Below are positions 1-9,705 of a stretch of 64,000 nt of DNA, piece by piece. Source of the stretch: Antilocapra americana. Taxonomy: Eukaryota > Chordata > Mammalia > Artiodactyla > Antilocapridae. A model generated the notes under the pieces. The model was not told the origin of the DNA. It made no database searches and saw only the letters and a program-made list of their open reading frames with translations. The position numbers and the translations under genes are program-made. The stretch spans positions 6,128,491-6,192,490 of the forward strand of contig ML660211.1 of NCBI GenBank assembly GCA_007570785.1. The letters are read 5' to 3'. Each line of letters opens with the position of its first letter. Position 1 is the stretch's first letter.

Positions 1-138
1 TTGGTGTATTCTAGGCGTGACATACTCTTTCCTGTTAACCTTGACCAGAAATGGCTCTATCCTGTGGATAAGGGTAGAGTGAATGCATTTGAAAAGTCTT
101 ACAAGGAAAAGCCCAAGCAGAAACCCCAGGCAGCCTGA
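1..138 (+). CDS. Unidentified C-terminal reading frame, open at the left edge
   Basis: The frame beginning at base 1 stays open for 45 codons and stops at TGA 136-138. The peptide looks protein-like: an Arg-Arg-Asp motif, then a segment with LDQKWLYPVDKG, then a Lys/Pro-rich tail ending KPKQKPQAA. I do not recognise the family. A run of 45 open codons is expected by chance about one time in ten, so openness alone proves little. In favour of a real 3' end, base composition is less AT-rich than most of the window and non-repetitive sequence follows, with AATAAA at 704-709. It could be the terminal exon of a gene lying to the left, an old retrocopy (no clear poly-A tail follows), or chance. Confidence 0.25.
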   Translation: MVYSRRDILFPVNLDQKWLYPVDKGRVNAFEKSYKEKPKQKPQAA

Positions 139-829
139 ATGCTCCATCACTTCAAGGGGCCACTCTATCAAAGGGCTTGGGTTGTCAATTAATTGAGTAT
201 CTTTGGAAGATTCAATACCATTTCCTTGGATTTTACAACCTTCAGTATGACCGACATCTATTGGAACGTTTCTTACATAGCTCCTGATTTCCCTTTATGT
301 TGTACATTAAAAGAACTGTTAGCACTTGCACAGCCTGCCTGTCCCAAAATTTAAACATCTGTCAGGGTCACAACACTATAAGATGTTTGTGGTCACCCTT
401 TGCATATGGAAGCTTTCTATGAGGGAATAGCCAATGTTGGGCTGCAAGCTGCACTGCTTACTGAAAGGTTTCCCCTCCCAGCAGATACCTGGAGCACAGA
501 TAGGGCACACCTATCAAAAGCAAGAAGGATTTTGACTTTCCATTTCTAGTTTCTGTTGTTTTTAACTCTTTCTGTCTTAATTTATCCATATGGCTTTCCT
601 GGAATCAGAGAGTTTTTTTCTTTTCTTTCTTTCTTTTTTTTTTTTTTTTTTACATTTAGATTATTTGGTTTTAAGTTATACTTATCTGTCCGTGGAAAAC
701 ATAAATAAATTGGACTTGGCTCAAATGTAAAAGGTTTGTGTTTCAAAGAACACCATCATGAAGGTGAAAAACCTTCCATGCAATCAGAGAAAACACTTAT
801 TATTCATATTTTTATAAGAGGCTATTCTC
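139..829. other. Possible 3'-UTR-like unique sequence with a T-rich tract
   Basis: No repeat family is recognised. If the frame at the left edge is real, this is its candidate 3' UTR: ATTAAA lies at 306-311 and AATAAA at 704-709. A pyrimidine tract of about 40 bases at 613-651, almost all T with interspersed C, could be the tail of a small antisense retroposon, but no target duplication is clear. Confidence 0.3.
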
Positions 830-1735
830 TAGAATATATGAAGAACACATGACTCAATTAAGAAAAAAAAAAACAGATAAACCAGCTTAAAAAATAAGAA
901 AAAAGATCTGAATATAAATTTTTGCAAAGAAGATACACAAGTGGCCAATGTGTTCATGAAAAGGTACTCAATACCACTAGTCATCAGGGAAATGCAAATC
1001 AGAACTCCACTGAGATATAACTTCAATCTACTAGGATGGCTAGAGTTGAAAGATATCAGCTAACAACAAGTATTGGCAAGGAATGGGAAAAACTGGGATC
1101 TGTACGTAGCTCTGGTTAGGAAGTAAAATGATGCATCAATTTGGGAAACAGTCTGACATTTCCTCAAACTGTTAAACAGAGTCACCATAAGACCCAGAAG
1201 TTTCACTGTTTGGTATAGTCCCAAGAGAGATGGCAACATATGTACACACAGAAACTTGTACATAAATGTACAAGTAGCAGCCAAAAGTTAGAAACAGTTG
1301 AAATGTCCATTAAGGGGGAAATGGATAAGCAAAATGTAGTATATCCTTACAATGGAAATTTGTTGTCATAAAATGTAGTAAAATACTGAAACATGCCACA
1401 AGAATGAACTTGAAAAACATTACGTTAACTGGAAGAAGCCAGTTCCAGTCACAGAAGACCACATATATAAGATTCCACTCATACAAAATATGTACAGAGA
1501 GAAAGTAGCCTTAATGTTTTACTGGTTGAGAAGTGATGGGAGGATAGTGCAGTGATATCTAAATGATGCATGGTTTCTTTTTGAGGAATCAAAAGTGTTT
1601 TCAAATTGACTGTGTTGATGGTGGTATGTGTCAATGAATAGCAAGAAACATTGAATTATACCTTTTAAGTGTGTAAATTATAAGGTATGTAAATTATATT
1701 TCAATAAAGCTGGTTAAAAAATAATTTTTGAAAGA
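830..1735 (+). mobile_element. L1M LINE, 3' end (ORF2 tail plus 3' UTR)
   Basis: The order matches the end of an old mammalian L1: an ORF2 end with the usual 'fewer-than-ten-residue' pieces broken by stops, the 'aacagttgaaatgtccatt' segment near 1,297, and the 3' UTR ending in 'tttcaataaagctggtt' near 1,700-1,720. Many substitutions and stops make it a fossil. It probably belongs to L1MA/L1MB-age subfamilies; the subfamily cannot be set by eye. Confidence 0.75.
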
Positions 1736-1828
1736 GAATTTGTTATATCTTATGGAGATTCCTGAATACTAGATTGAAGGGATGGAATTGCAATCAATGT
1801 GAATTTAAATGATGAAAATCATGTGATT

Positions 1829-1903
1829 ATTAGTGGGTTTTATTTTCTTTTTTTTAATTAGTTTTGCCATACAATGACATGATATCACCATTAGTGGGTT
1901 TTA
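1829..1903 (-). mobile_element. Micro-insertion of an L1-BT 3' end with target-site duplication
   Basis: A perfect 14-bp direct repeat (attagtgggtttta) sits at 1829-1842 and 1890-1903. Between the copies is a 47-bp insert starting with a T-rich stretch and continuing 'gttttgccatacaatgacat', which resembles the reverse complement of the ruminant L1-BT 3' end. The layout, T-tract first and target duplication on both sides, is that of a severely 5'-truncated L1 retrotransposition event on the minus strand. Confidence 0.6.
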
Positions 1904-2124
1904 GGTCATGAATTCTTATGGCAATGTGGATAATATGTTAGAAAAAAAAAAGAGATGCCAGTGGTATAAAGATCAGTTATAAAACCATTGCAAGAAAAAA
2001 GGAAATTAAGTATGTGTGTGTGCACATGTGACAAGAGCAGTATCATTTAAAACCACAAAGAAACAGTGTAATGATATATCTATCTTACATTAGCACTGTC
2101 CATTATTAGAGTCTTTTTTTAATG
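1904..2124. other. Unique AT-rich sequence
   Basis: Together with 1736-1828 this flanks the micro-insertion. I see no gene, RNA or recognisable repeat. Confidence 0.5.
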
Positions 2125-2295
2125 CTCAAATAAACCAATCTTCACAATAATCTTAGAAGTGGTACTTTTCCATTCCACAGATCAGAAAACTGAGGAGGAG
2201 AGCTCAATTAACAGCCCAAGTATATGGTGCTGCACGTAAGCTGAGCCCAAACTCCAACTGTTGGCATTGGGGCTCCCTAGAATCCATGTTCTTTC
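2125..2295 (+). mobile_element. MIR SINE fragment
   Basis: The core 'ttccacagatcagaaaactgag' region, followed by a degenerate 'cagcccaagtatatggtgctgcacgtaagctgagcccaaactccaact', follows the MIR consensus for the core and 3' half in the sense direction. It is ancient and diverged. Confidence 0.7.
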
Positions 2296-2349
2296 AGAAT
2301 CTGAAGCTTGGATGATGGAAGCTTCCATACCCATTCAACATCATATATG

Positions 2350-3176
2350 TGGAAAATATTGAATTCGAAGTTGATATACAAAGCTGGAATCAAGATAGGT
2401 GGGAGAAATATCAACAGCCTCAGACATGCAGATGATACCACGCTAATGGCAGAAAGCAAACTAAAGACACTCTTGAAGAGGGTGAAAGAGGAGAGTTAAA
2501 CAGCCAGCTTAAAACTAAATAATAAATAATAATAATAATAAAACGAGGTATCCAGCCCCATTACTTCATGGAAAATAGGAGGAAAAAAAGTGGAAGTGTG
2601 ACAGATTTCCTCTTCTTGGGCTCCAAAATCATTGCGGATGGTGACTGCAGCCATGAAATCAGAAGACAATTGCTTTTCAGCAGAAAAGCTATGACAAACA
2701 TAGACAGTCTGCTGAAAAGCAGAGATATCACTCTGCCAACAAAGATCCATATAATCCAGGGTATGGTCTTCCCAGTGGTCACGTATGGTTGTGAGAGCTG
2801 GACCATAAAGAAAGTTGAGCACCAAAGAATTGAAGCCTTCGACCTGTGGTGCTGGATAAGACTCCTGAGAGTCCCTTGGACACCAAGAATATCAAACCAG
2901 TCAATCTTAAGGAAAATCAACCCTTAAAATTCATTGGAAGAAATGATGCTGATGCTGAAGTTCCAGTACTTTGGTCATCTGATGTGAACAGCTGACTCAT
3001 TGGAAAAGTCTCTGATGCTGGGAAAGATTGAGAGCAGAAGGAGAAGAGGACATCAGAGGATGAGATGGCTGGATGGCATCACCAATGCAATGAGTATGAA
3101 CTTGAGCAAACTTCAGGAGATGGTTAGGGACAGGGAGGCCTGGTGTGCTGGTCCATGGGGTTGCAAAGAGTCAGCA
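2350..3176 (+). mobile_element. BovB LINE, 3' third
   Basis: An RTE-type LINE of ruminants, truncated at the 5' end. The catalytic box of the reverse transcriptase reads HADD instead of YADD (around 2,425-2,440), and a short deletion follows it. Downstream comes the conserved C-terminal segment (LLRVPWTxRxSNQSILRKI-like, 2,860-2,920) and the 3' end with 'tgatgctgggaaagattgag'. The frame is broken several times, so no protein is made. A short AAT run lies inside at 2518-2541. Its 3' end abuts the Bov-tA that follows. Confidence 0.9.
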
Positions 3177-3410
3177 ACATACAAAGTCAAGGGCTTCCCA
3201 GGTGGCACAGTTGTAAAGAATTCACCTGCCAAAGCAGGAGATGCAAGAGACGAAGGTTCGATCCCTAGATAGGGAAGATCCCCTGGAGTAGGAAATATTC
3301 TTGCATGGAAAATTCCATGGACAGAGGAGCCTGGTGGATACAGCCCATGGGATAGTCCATACAGAGCTTGACACAACAATGCAACTGACTACACACACAT
3401 ACAAAGTCAA
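3177..3410 (+). mobile_element. Bov-tA SINE with 14-bp target-site duplication
   Basis: The body at 3191-3396 has a tRNA-like head ('gggcttcccaggtggcaca', B-box-like 'ggttcgatccc') and the Bov-A body ('ttccatggacagaggagcc'). The perfect direct repeat acatacaaagtcaa at 3177-3190 and 3397-3410 marks the target. The insertion hit the very end of the preceding BovB, so it is younger than that BovB. Confidence 0.9.
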
Positions 3411-3785
3411 TATAATATTGTCTTTAACATAAATATCTGTATAATGGAAAAAAACCAAGATGTCCAATAAGTCTAATTACAGTGGAATATGATGCTTACA
3501 AAGATATATACTAGATGCCAGACAAACACAGAAAAATACTCAAACTGTATGAAGTAGGTGATAGCAAAATAAAAATGATATTTTGACTGTAACTATTTAG
3601 GCACAGTGTTTACCACATGGATGAAACACAGCCCATTCTCCTGAGTTCTACAATTATTATCTTCATACACACCTATGATTATTCTTCTTTTATGTAATTT
3701 CACATCTATTCTGAACACCACATGCTGCTTTCTATTCCTATTATCCACCTTTCTTACTGAACTTGCTATGATACTTCTTTTCCAC
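3411..3785. other. Mostly unique; possible L1M scrap at 3440-3510
   Basis: A short stretch ('gatgtccaataagtctaattacagtggaatatgatgc') resembles the end of L1 ORF2 but is too short and diverged to place. The rest shows nothing recognisable. Confidence 0.35.
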
Positions 3786-3940
3786 ATATTTTTAATATAT
3801 TCTTTTCTAAAATATTGTTTTCCATTATGGTTTATCAGAGGATATTGAATATAGTTCCTTGTGCTTAGGACCTTGTTTTTTATCCATTCTGAATGTAATA
3901 GTTTGCATCTAGCTATGGTGCTTTAAAAACCTATCTCTAG
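3786..3940 (-). mobile_element. L1M 3' UTR fragment, antisense
   Basis: 'tattgaatatagttccttgtgct' followed by 'aggaccttgttttttatccattctgaatgtaatagtttgcatct' matches the reverse complement of the L1MA-type 3' UTR, in which this wording is highly conserved. It is related in type to the sense copy at 16,405-16,682. Confidence 0.65.
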
Positions 3941-4122
3941 ATATTCTATACTAGACTATTAAGTCATTTTGTACAGGGAATATACCTTCATCTTTCTGTG
4001 ATATGATTAGTGGTAGTGCCTCGCTTGCTGGATTTAGTAAATATTGTTGAATAAGGAAGTGATGACATACATAAAGAAATAAATGAGGGATCACTAGATT
4101 ATTCTGCCTAAATATTTTATAA

Positions 4123-4330
4123 TGATCCCGAGGTGGCTCAATGGTAAAGAATCTGTCTGCCAATGCAGGGGACACAAGAGACACTGGCTTGATCCCTGGA
4201 TCAAGAAGATCTCTTGGAGAAAGGATTCTCCACTCCAATAATCTTACCTGGGAAATCCCATGGACAGAGGTGGACTACAGTCCATGGGGTAACAAAGAGT
4301 CAGACACAGCTGAGATACTGAGCACATATA
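4123..4330 (+). mobile_element. Bov-tA SINE
   Basis: tRNA-like head ('gaggtggctcaatggtaaag', 'gcttgatccctgg') and Bov-A body ('cccatggacagagg', 'agtcagacacagctgag'). It is diverged from consensus and lacks a clean poly-A tail. Confidence 0.85.
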
Positions 4331-4399
4331 GGCATTACATAGAAAAATAATATACTGGTTTAAATATAGCAAGAATTGGTTATAGAAGGGAGTGGGAAA

Positions 4400-4783
4400 T
4401 TGATACTTTTTAACTGTGGTGTTGGAGAAGATTCTTGAGAGTCCCTTGGACTGCAAGGAGATCCAATCAGTCCATCCTAAAGGAGATCAGTCCTGGGTGT
4501 TCATTGGAAGGACTGATGATGAAGCTGAAACTCCAATACTTTGGCCACCTCATGGGAAGAGTTGACTCATTGGAAAAGACCCTGATGCTGGGAAGGATTG
4601 GGGGCAGGAGGAGAAGGGGATGACAGAGCATGAGATGGCTGGATGGCATCACCGACTCGATGGACATGGGTTTGTGTAGACTCCAGGAGTTGGTGATGGA
4701 CAGGGAGGCCTGGTGCGCTGCGGTTCACGAGGTCGCAAAGAGTTGGACACGACTGAATGACTGAACTGATACTGAACTGTTTA
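4400..4783 (+). mobile_element. BovB LINE, 3' end (young-looking copy)
   Basis: A truncated copy carrying only the last part of the ORF and the 3' end, finishing 'gactgaactgatactgaactg'. It shares the unusual variant 'gacatgggtttgtgtagactc' with the copy at 33,078-33,892, which suggests the same BovB subfamily. Confidence 0.9.
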
Positions 4784-4929
4784 AAGAATTAGCAGCTAGA
4801 TTATATATACATAAGGAGTTCATTAGTATATCAGTTAGAGCTACCAATTGTAGAATGTCTTTACAGAAGTGAGAGTTGAGTCAATTCAAGAGAAAGAAAA
4901 GACAGAGTGCGTAAGACACATCATAATCA

Positions 4930-5372
4930 AAGCTATGGTTTTTCCAGTACTCATGTATGGAGGTGAGAGTTGGACCATAAAGAAGGCTGAGCGCTGAAGA
5001 ATTGATGGTTTTCAACTGTGGTGGAGAAGATTCTTGAACTGCAAGGAGATCAAACCAGTAAATCCTAAAGGAAATCAACCCTGAATATTCATTGGAAGAA
5101 CTCATGCTGAAACTGAAGCTCCAATACTGTGGCCACCTGACACGAAGAGGCAACTAACTCATTAGAAAACTTGCTGATGCTGGGAAAGATCAAAGACAGG
5201 AGGAGAAGGGGACGACAGAGGATGAGATGGTTGGGTGGCATCACTGACTCGATGGACATGAGTTTGAGCTTGAGCAAACTCCAGGAGATGGTGATGGACA
5301 GGAAAACCTGATATGCTGCAGTCAATGGGGTCATAAAAAGTCAGACAGGACTGAGTGACTGAACAACGACAA
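4930..5372 (+). mobile_element. BovB LINE, 3' end
   Basis: Starts at 'tcaaagctatggtttttccag' and runs to 'gactgagtgactgaacaacgac'. It overlaps in content with the copies at 2,350 and 4,400, so it is a separate insertion and not a continuation. An internal deletion removes part of the 'cttgagagtcccttggac' block near 5,030-5,040. Confidence 0.85.
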
Positions 5373-5571
5373 CAATATAAAACACAAAGACTTCATTTAA
5401 TTTTTGTTAAATAACAGAAAGGGTCCTGAGAAGATGAGAAAAATGAATGATACTTGGTCCAACTTTCCTGTATTCTGTACTTTGCTCTAAAACTTTCATC
5501 AGGAACAATGTTAGAATACTAATGCCTTAAAGTTATTAGTGCAAAAACAGCAGGAAATGTGTGGTAGGTTA

Positions 5572-5797
5572 ATGGGCTTCCTTCACTTCCTAAGTGGCAC
5601 AGTGGTAAAGAATCTGCCTGCCAATACAGGAAATGCAGGAAACTCTGGCTCAATCCCTGGGTTGGGCAGATCTTCTGGAGGAAGGCGTGGCAATAACCCA
5701 CTCCAGTATTCTTGCCTGGAAAATCCCATGGACAGAGGAGCCTGGCAGGCTACAATCCTTGGAAAAGTAAGGAGTCAGACAAAATTCAGCAACTGAG
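5572..5797 (+). mobile_element. Bov-tA SINE
   Basis: Complete head-to-body SINE: 'gtggcacagtggtaaagaat', 'ctcaatccctgggttgggc', 'ccactccagtattcttgcc', 'cccatggacagaggagcctg'. The 3' end is degraded. The preceding 200 bases (5373-5571) hold nothing recognisable. Confidence 0.88.
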
Positions 5798-7214
5798 TGT
5801 GTGCTGAAAGGGTCCAAGGGTCAAATGCATCCAAAAAAAGCCTGGTTTATTATCTTAACTGAGTTGTAGATTGTATCATCATGAAACCTGGTGTAAAGGG
5901 TTTGAGAAGGGATCTGTTATAAGAAAGATGGAAAGATAGGAGTGTATGACTCAGCAGGGGATTTGGGAGCTGAAGCAGTTTGGAACAATGGCAGGTCCAA
6001 GGTGTGACACTTGAATGCATGATTAAGTTATTGTAAAGTTTAAGGATTTTGTGGTACCATAATTAAAGAAAATAGACTGGTAATCAACATGGAGATATTT
6101 ATGCCATCATTATGAGACAGACTAAAGCTAAAACCTGAACAAGAAGCTTCCGAAGAATTTGAAGAAAATGAAAAACAATTATGAAGTTCTTTAGATGACT
6201 CACGAGGATGGCAAGAGTCGAACAAAATCGGATTTCATAATTATCTCTTGAGCAACAATGTCTCTTTAATCTACTATAATCTTCAAGTAAAAAATGAAAT
6301 TAAGTTTCTGTCTCATGGAGGTATTTTGCTCCCTTTACACCCACATGGATCTCCTCCCTCTGACAGAGACCTGTCTCTCAAGGGCTCTTAATGTCACTTG
6401 TCACTTAGCAGAGTCTGTGTTACTGTGTTGGCTGAAAGTCATGTTCAGTTTTCACAACCTTTTTATTAATAATCGGAATGTATCACAAGAGACAAATCTT
6501 CATGCCTCATCCCTGTTTTTTTTTTTTAAAGCTAATAGCTTTTGCATCCATTGCAAAAGCAAGTCATTTATGAGAGAAAAAGCTATCTGATTGTTTTAAC
6601 CAATTTAAATTAAATTGAAATGCCTTTATAAGAAACTCTGGCTGAAGGTGCTATGAAAAATTACAAGGCTTCAACGATAAGGATGGGGTTCCTCTGAAGA
6701 AATACCAACTTCCCTCTGGTTTTCATTCATCAGTTAAATTTCTAAGTTCATTTTATGCCTTTTAAACCTATGAGCACATAATTTATGATTCTACATGGTT
6801 TCCTTTAATTTCTTTTTTTTGTTAAAATAATTTTACACAGAGAAGTATCAATAATTGAACATACACCTGCAATACAATCAGTTTTATGAGACATATATGT
6901 TTTGCAATATATAATATTCAAGGGGGTGGCAGTTATAAAATTATGTTTATATAGTAGGTACCTACTTAAATAAGAATACAAGACCTTCCTTAGTTTTCTC
7001 TCAAATACTGACACTGTATTTTCTTCAATCTGATAACTAACTATACATTTTTTAAGTGTTTAGAAAAGCAAGAATCACATTAATTTTATCTGAGGGGGGA
7101 GTGAAGACTACTTTGTCTTTTGTTTTTTCATTTGTTGTAAAATAGTAAAATAATGAATACTTTATTTGATCAGATTAATTGTCATTTGAAATAACAAATG
7201 TTATTAGAGTGTTA
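5798..7214. other. Unique AT-rich intergenic DNA
   Basis: No repeat family, RNA gene or convincing exon. The longest open frame here (98 codons, 6294-6590, plus strand) has a low-complexity Phe run from a T tract and no recognisable domain. Confidence 0.5.
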
Positions 7215-7535
7215 GAGCATAAATTTAGTGATGATTATAATAATATTAACAGCTACAACAATAACTATACTGACTTATTGAACTATATGTCAGGAAATAA
7301 GCCAAGTATTTTATATGCATAAGTCTAACTTAATACTCTCAACAATCTGTCTTCTAGATATTACCCCAGGGTGTTGCTAAGAAAACTGAGGCTGCTAGAG
7401 AAGTGATATATCCAGGATTTCAGATGAAAAATAGAAAACCCATTTCCAAACTCAGCCATCTCTCTCAGAATCCAAACTCAGCCATCTCGCTCAGAACCCT
7501 TGCTCTGAATGAATGTTACACTACATCCTAGTAAA
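7215..7535 (+). mobile_element. MIR SINE, nearly complete, with internal 26-bp duplication
   Basis: The succession 'cagctacaacaataactata...attgaactatatgtcaggaa', 'aagtattttatatgcataagtctaacttaatactctcaac' and 'gaaaactgaggctgctagagaagtgatatatcc' follows the MIR consensus in the sense direction. A 26-bp unit is tandemly duplicated at 7445-7470 and 7471-7496 with a single difference. Confidence 0.7.
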
Positions 7536-8399
7536 AGAACACTAATGCAGTCTTGTGTTGGAAGAAAGTCATGCATTTAAGCTCCTGCTTTTATCTCCTA
7601 CTGAATGTGCTCACTGTGCAGCTTAATTGGCAATGTGGTTCTACGGAGACATTATTTTCCCCTATAATCCATGCTTATTGCCATGTCTGTTGTCGATAAT
7701 ATAATTGCAATTTTTTAATTTTATATTTTTCAAAGAATAGATTTACTCACTTTGTGAAACTATCTTTAAAAAGACAACTTCAATATTGATTCATTAAATG
7801 AAATCAGATATCTGAGTGAATTTTTTCATTAAAAATAGATCATGTATACATCCAGTCATTAGAAACATTTTGAGATAATCTACTTATAACACAATTAAAA
7901 GTTAATGGAGAAAACATTGATTTTTATCTACAAGGAATTGCCTCTTTAAAATATCTTAAAAGTAAAACAAGGAAAACAAAGCAAAATATCTTAAAAGTAT
8001 CACAATAAGCATCGCTTGTACACAAGCCTAGAGTTATTTGCTATTTCCTTGTTTTAAATATTAAGACATATTCTACCTTCTTCATTTCTGTTTTCTATTT
8101 AATGATTTTGTTTTTAAGTGGAAACAGTATTTCAGTTTGTATAGATAAATGTACTAAGTCTTTCTTTTAAATTTAATATTAAGAGTTTTAAAAAACTGTC
8201 AGAATGTTTCCTTTTTTCCTTTAATAGTTATGAAGGCACAGATTGGAGAAAATTTCAACCTAATCAAGTCTATTACACCATTTCTAAGTTAAATTAAATT
8301 TTATTTTATTTTTAGTTGTCATGAAGCCTGGCAACTAAAGCCTTGGGGATAACTTTTTCAATTTCATTTCAAGCTTCCATGTGTTTATTTTTTAAACTA
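7536..8399. other. Unique AT-rich DNA
   Basis: No repeat family recognised. Contains, at 8279-8311, a 33-bp AT-rich string that recurs exactly at 10,123-10,155. Confidence 0.5.
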
Positions 8400-8915
8400 T
8401 CTTAGCTTTCTATTAGCACAGACTTAGCAGCTTAAAATAGCACCTCTTTGCTATCTTGCAGTTTCCTGGTAAGAAGCCTAAGCGTGGCTTAACTAGATCC
8501 TCTGCTTAGGGTCTCATAAAGTTGCAGTCAAGGTGTCAGCCAGGCTCTGTTCCCATCTAGAGGCTCTCCTAGAGAAGTGAGGACTTTGAAGCTCACTCAG
8601 GCAGCTGGCAGACTTCGCTGCCTTACAGCCGGATGCCAGAGAAGCCTGGCTTCTTGCAGGCTGGAATCTAGGGGCCTGTCTCTGCAATTAGAGGCAGCAA
8701 GCAGTTACTTGTCATGGAAATGTACTTAATCCATCAGCAGGGAGAACTTCTAAGCAAGTTGGCCAACAAGATGGAGTCTCATCTGATGTAACCTAATTAC
8801 AGAAGTCAAACCCCATCTTCTTGGCTGTATTCTGTTGGTTAGAAGCAAGTCCTGCCCCACTAAGAGTGTGAATGCTGGGAGGCAGAGATTATAGGTGGCT
8901 GATTTAAGGTCTCTG
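8400..8915 (-). mobile_element. MLT1-type (MaLR) LTR, antisense
   Basis: 'acttagcagcttaaaatagcacc', 'ctctgcttagggtctcataaagttgcagtcaaggtgtcagccaggc' and 'gtattctgttggttagaagcaagtcctgcccc' are blocks of an ancient MaLR LTR read in reverse. It appears to be of the same general class as the sense copy at 48,640-49,075. The subfamily is not resolvable by eye. Confidence 0.55.
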
Positions 8916-8958
8916 TCCATTGTACTAACCATAAATAAATGGACGTTTCAAAGGTATC

Positions 8959-9170
8959 TTTAAGTATGTGCTTAGTTGTGTATGACTCTGTGACCACAGC
9001 ACGGTAGTCTGCCAGGTTCCTCTGTCCACACATGGCATTATACTGGCAAGAAGACTGGAGTGGGTTACCATTTCCTCCTTTTCCCAACCAAGTGATCGAA
9101 CCCACATTTCTTGCACTGGCAGGTAGATTCTTTACCACTGAGCCACCTAGGAAGCTCCATGTTTAAGTAT
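8959..9170 (-). mobile_element. Bov-tA SINE, antisense, with 9-bp target-site duplication
   Basis: Body 8968-9161, recognised by 'ctgtgaccacagcacggtag', 'agactggagtgggttaccat' and the antisense head 'gattctttaccactgagccacc'. The direct repeat tttaagtat lies at 8959-8967 and 9162-9170. Confidence 0.88.
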
Positions 9171-9187
9171 ATACTCCTAGAAATGTA

Positions 9188-9214
9188 AGGGAATTCCCTG
9201 GCAGTCCAATGGTT
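9188..9214 (+). mobile_element. CHR-type SINE, 5' piece
   Basis: 'gggaattccctggcagtccaatggtt' is the tRNA-like start of a CHR (cetacean-hippo-ruminant) SINE. It is cut by the BovB that follows and resumes at 9616. Confidence 0.75.
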
Positions 9215-9615
9215 CAGTACAGTTCAGTTCAGTCACTCAGTCATGTCTGACTCTTTGGGACCCCATGGACTGTAGCATGCCAGGCCTCCCTGTCCATCAT
9301 CAACTCCCAGAGGTTACTCAAACTCATGTACATTGAGTTGGTGATGCCATCCAACCATTTCATCCTCTATCGTCCCCTTCTCCTCTCGCCTTCAATCTTT
9401 CCCAGCATCAGGGTCTTTTCAAATGAGTCAGCTCTTTGCATCAGGTGGCCAAAGTATTGGAGTTTCAGCTTTAGCATCAGTCCTTCCAATGAATATTCAG
9501 GACTTATTTCCTTTAGGATGGACAGGTTGGATCTCCTTGCTGTCCAAGGGACTCTCAAGAGTCTTCTCCAACACCACAGTTCACAAGCATCAATTCTTTG
9601 GTGCTCAGCTTTCTA
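9215..9615 (-). mobile_element. BovB LINE 3' end inserted in a CHR SINE
   Basis: Antisense BovB 3' end: 'cagttcagtcactcagtcatgtctgac' near the left edge, then 'cccagcatcagggtctttt' and 'gtccaagggactctcaagag'. Translated on the minus strand, 9367-9558 gives the conserved C-terminal BovB segment. It separates two halves of one CHR SINE and must postdate it. Confidence 0.9.
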
Positions 9616-9705
9616 GGACTTGGCATTTTCACTGCCAGAGGCCTGCGTTCCATCTCCAGGTCAGAAAACTAAGATCCTACAAGCCATGTGGCTTGGCCAA
9701 GAAAA
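9616..9705 (+). mobile_element. CHR-type SINE, 3' piece
   Basis: 'aggacttggcattttcactgccagaggcctgcgttccatc' and 'ctacaagccatgtggcttggcc' continue the CHR SINE interrupted at 9214, ending in an A-rich tail around 9,705-9,745. Confidence 0.75.

Noticed and set aside
3191..3260. tRNA gene
   Set aside because: The A- and B-box-like sequences belong to the tRNA-derived head of a Bov-tA SINE; the same applies to every other Bov-tA listed. No cloverleaf with acceptor pairing is evident.
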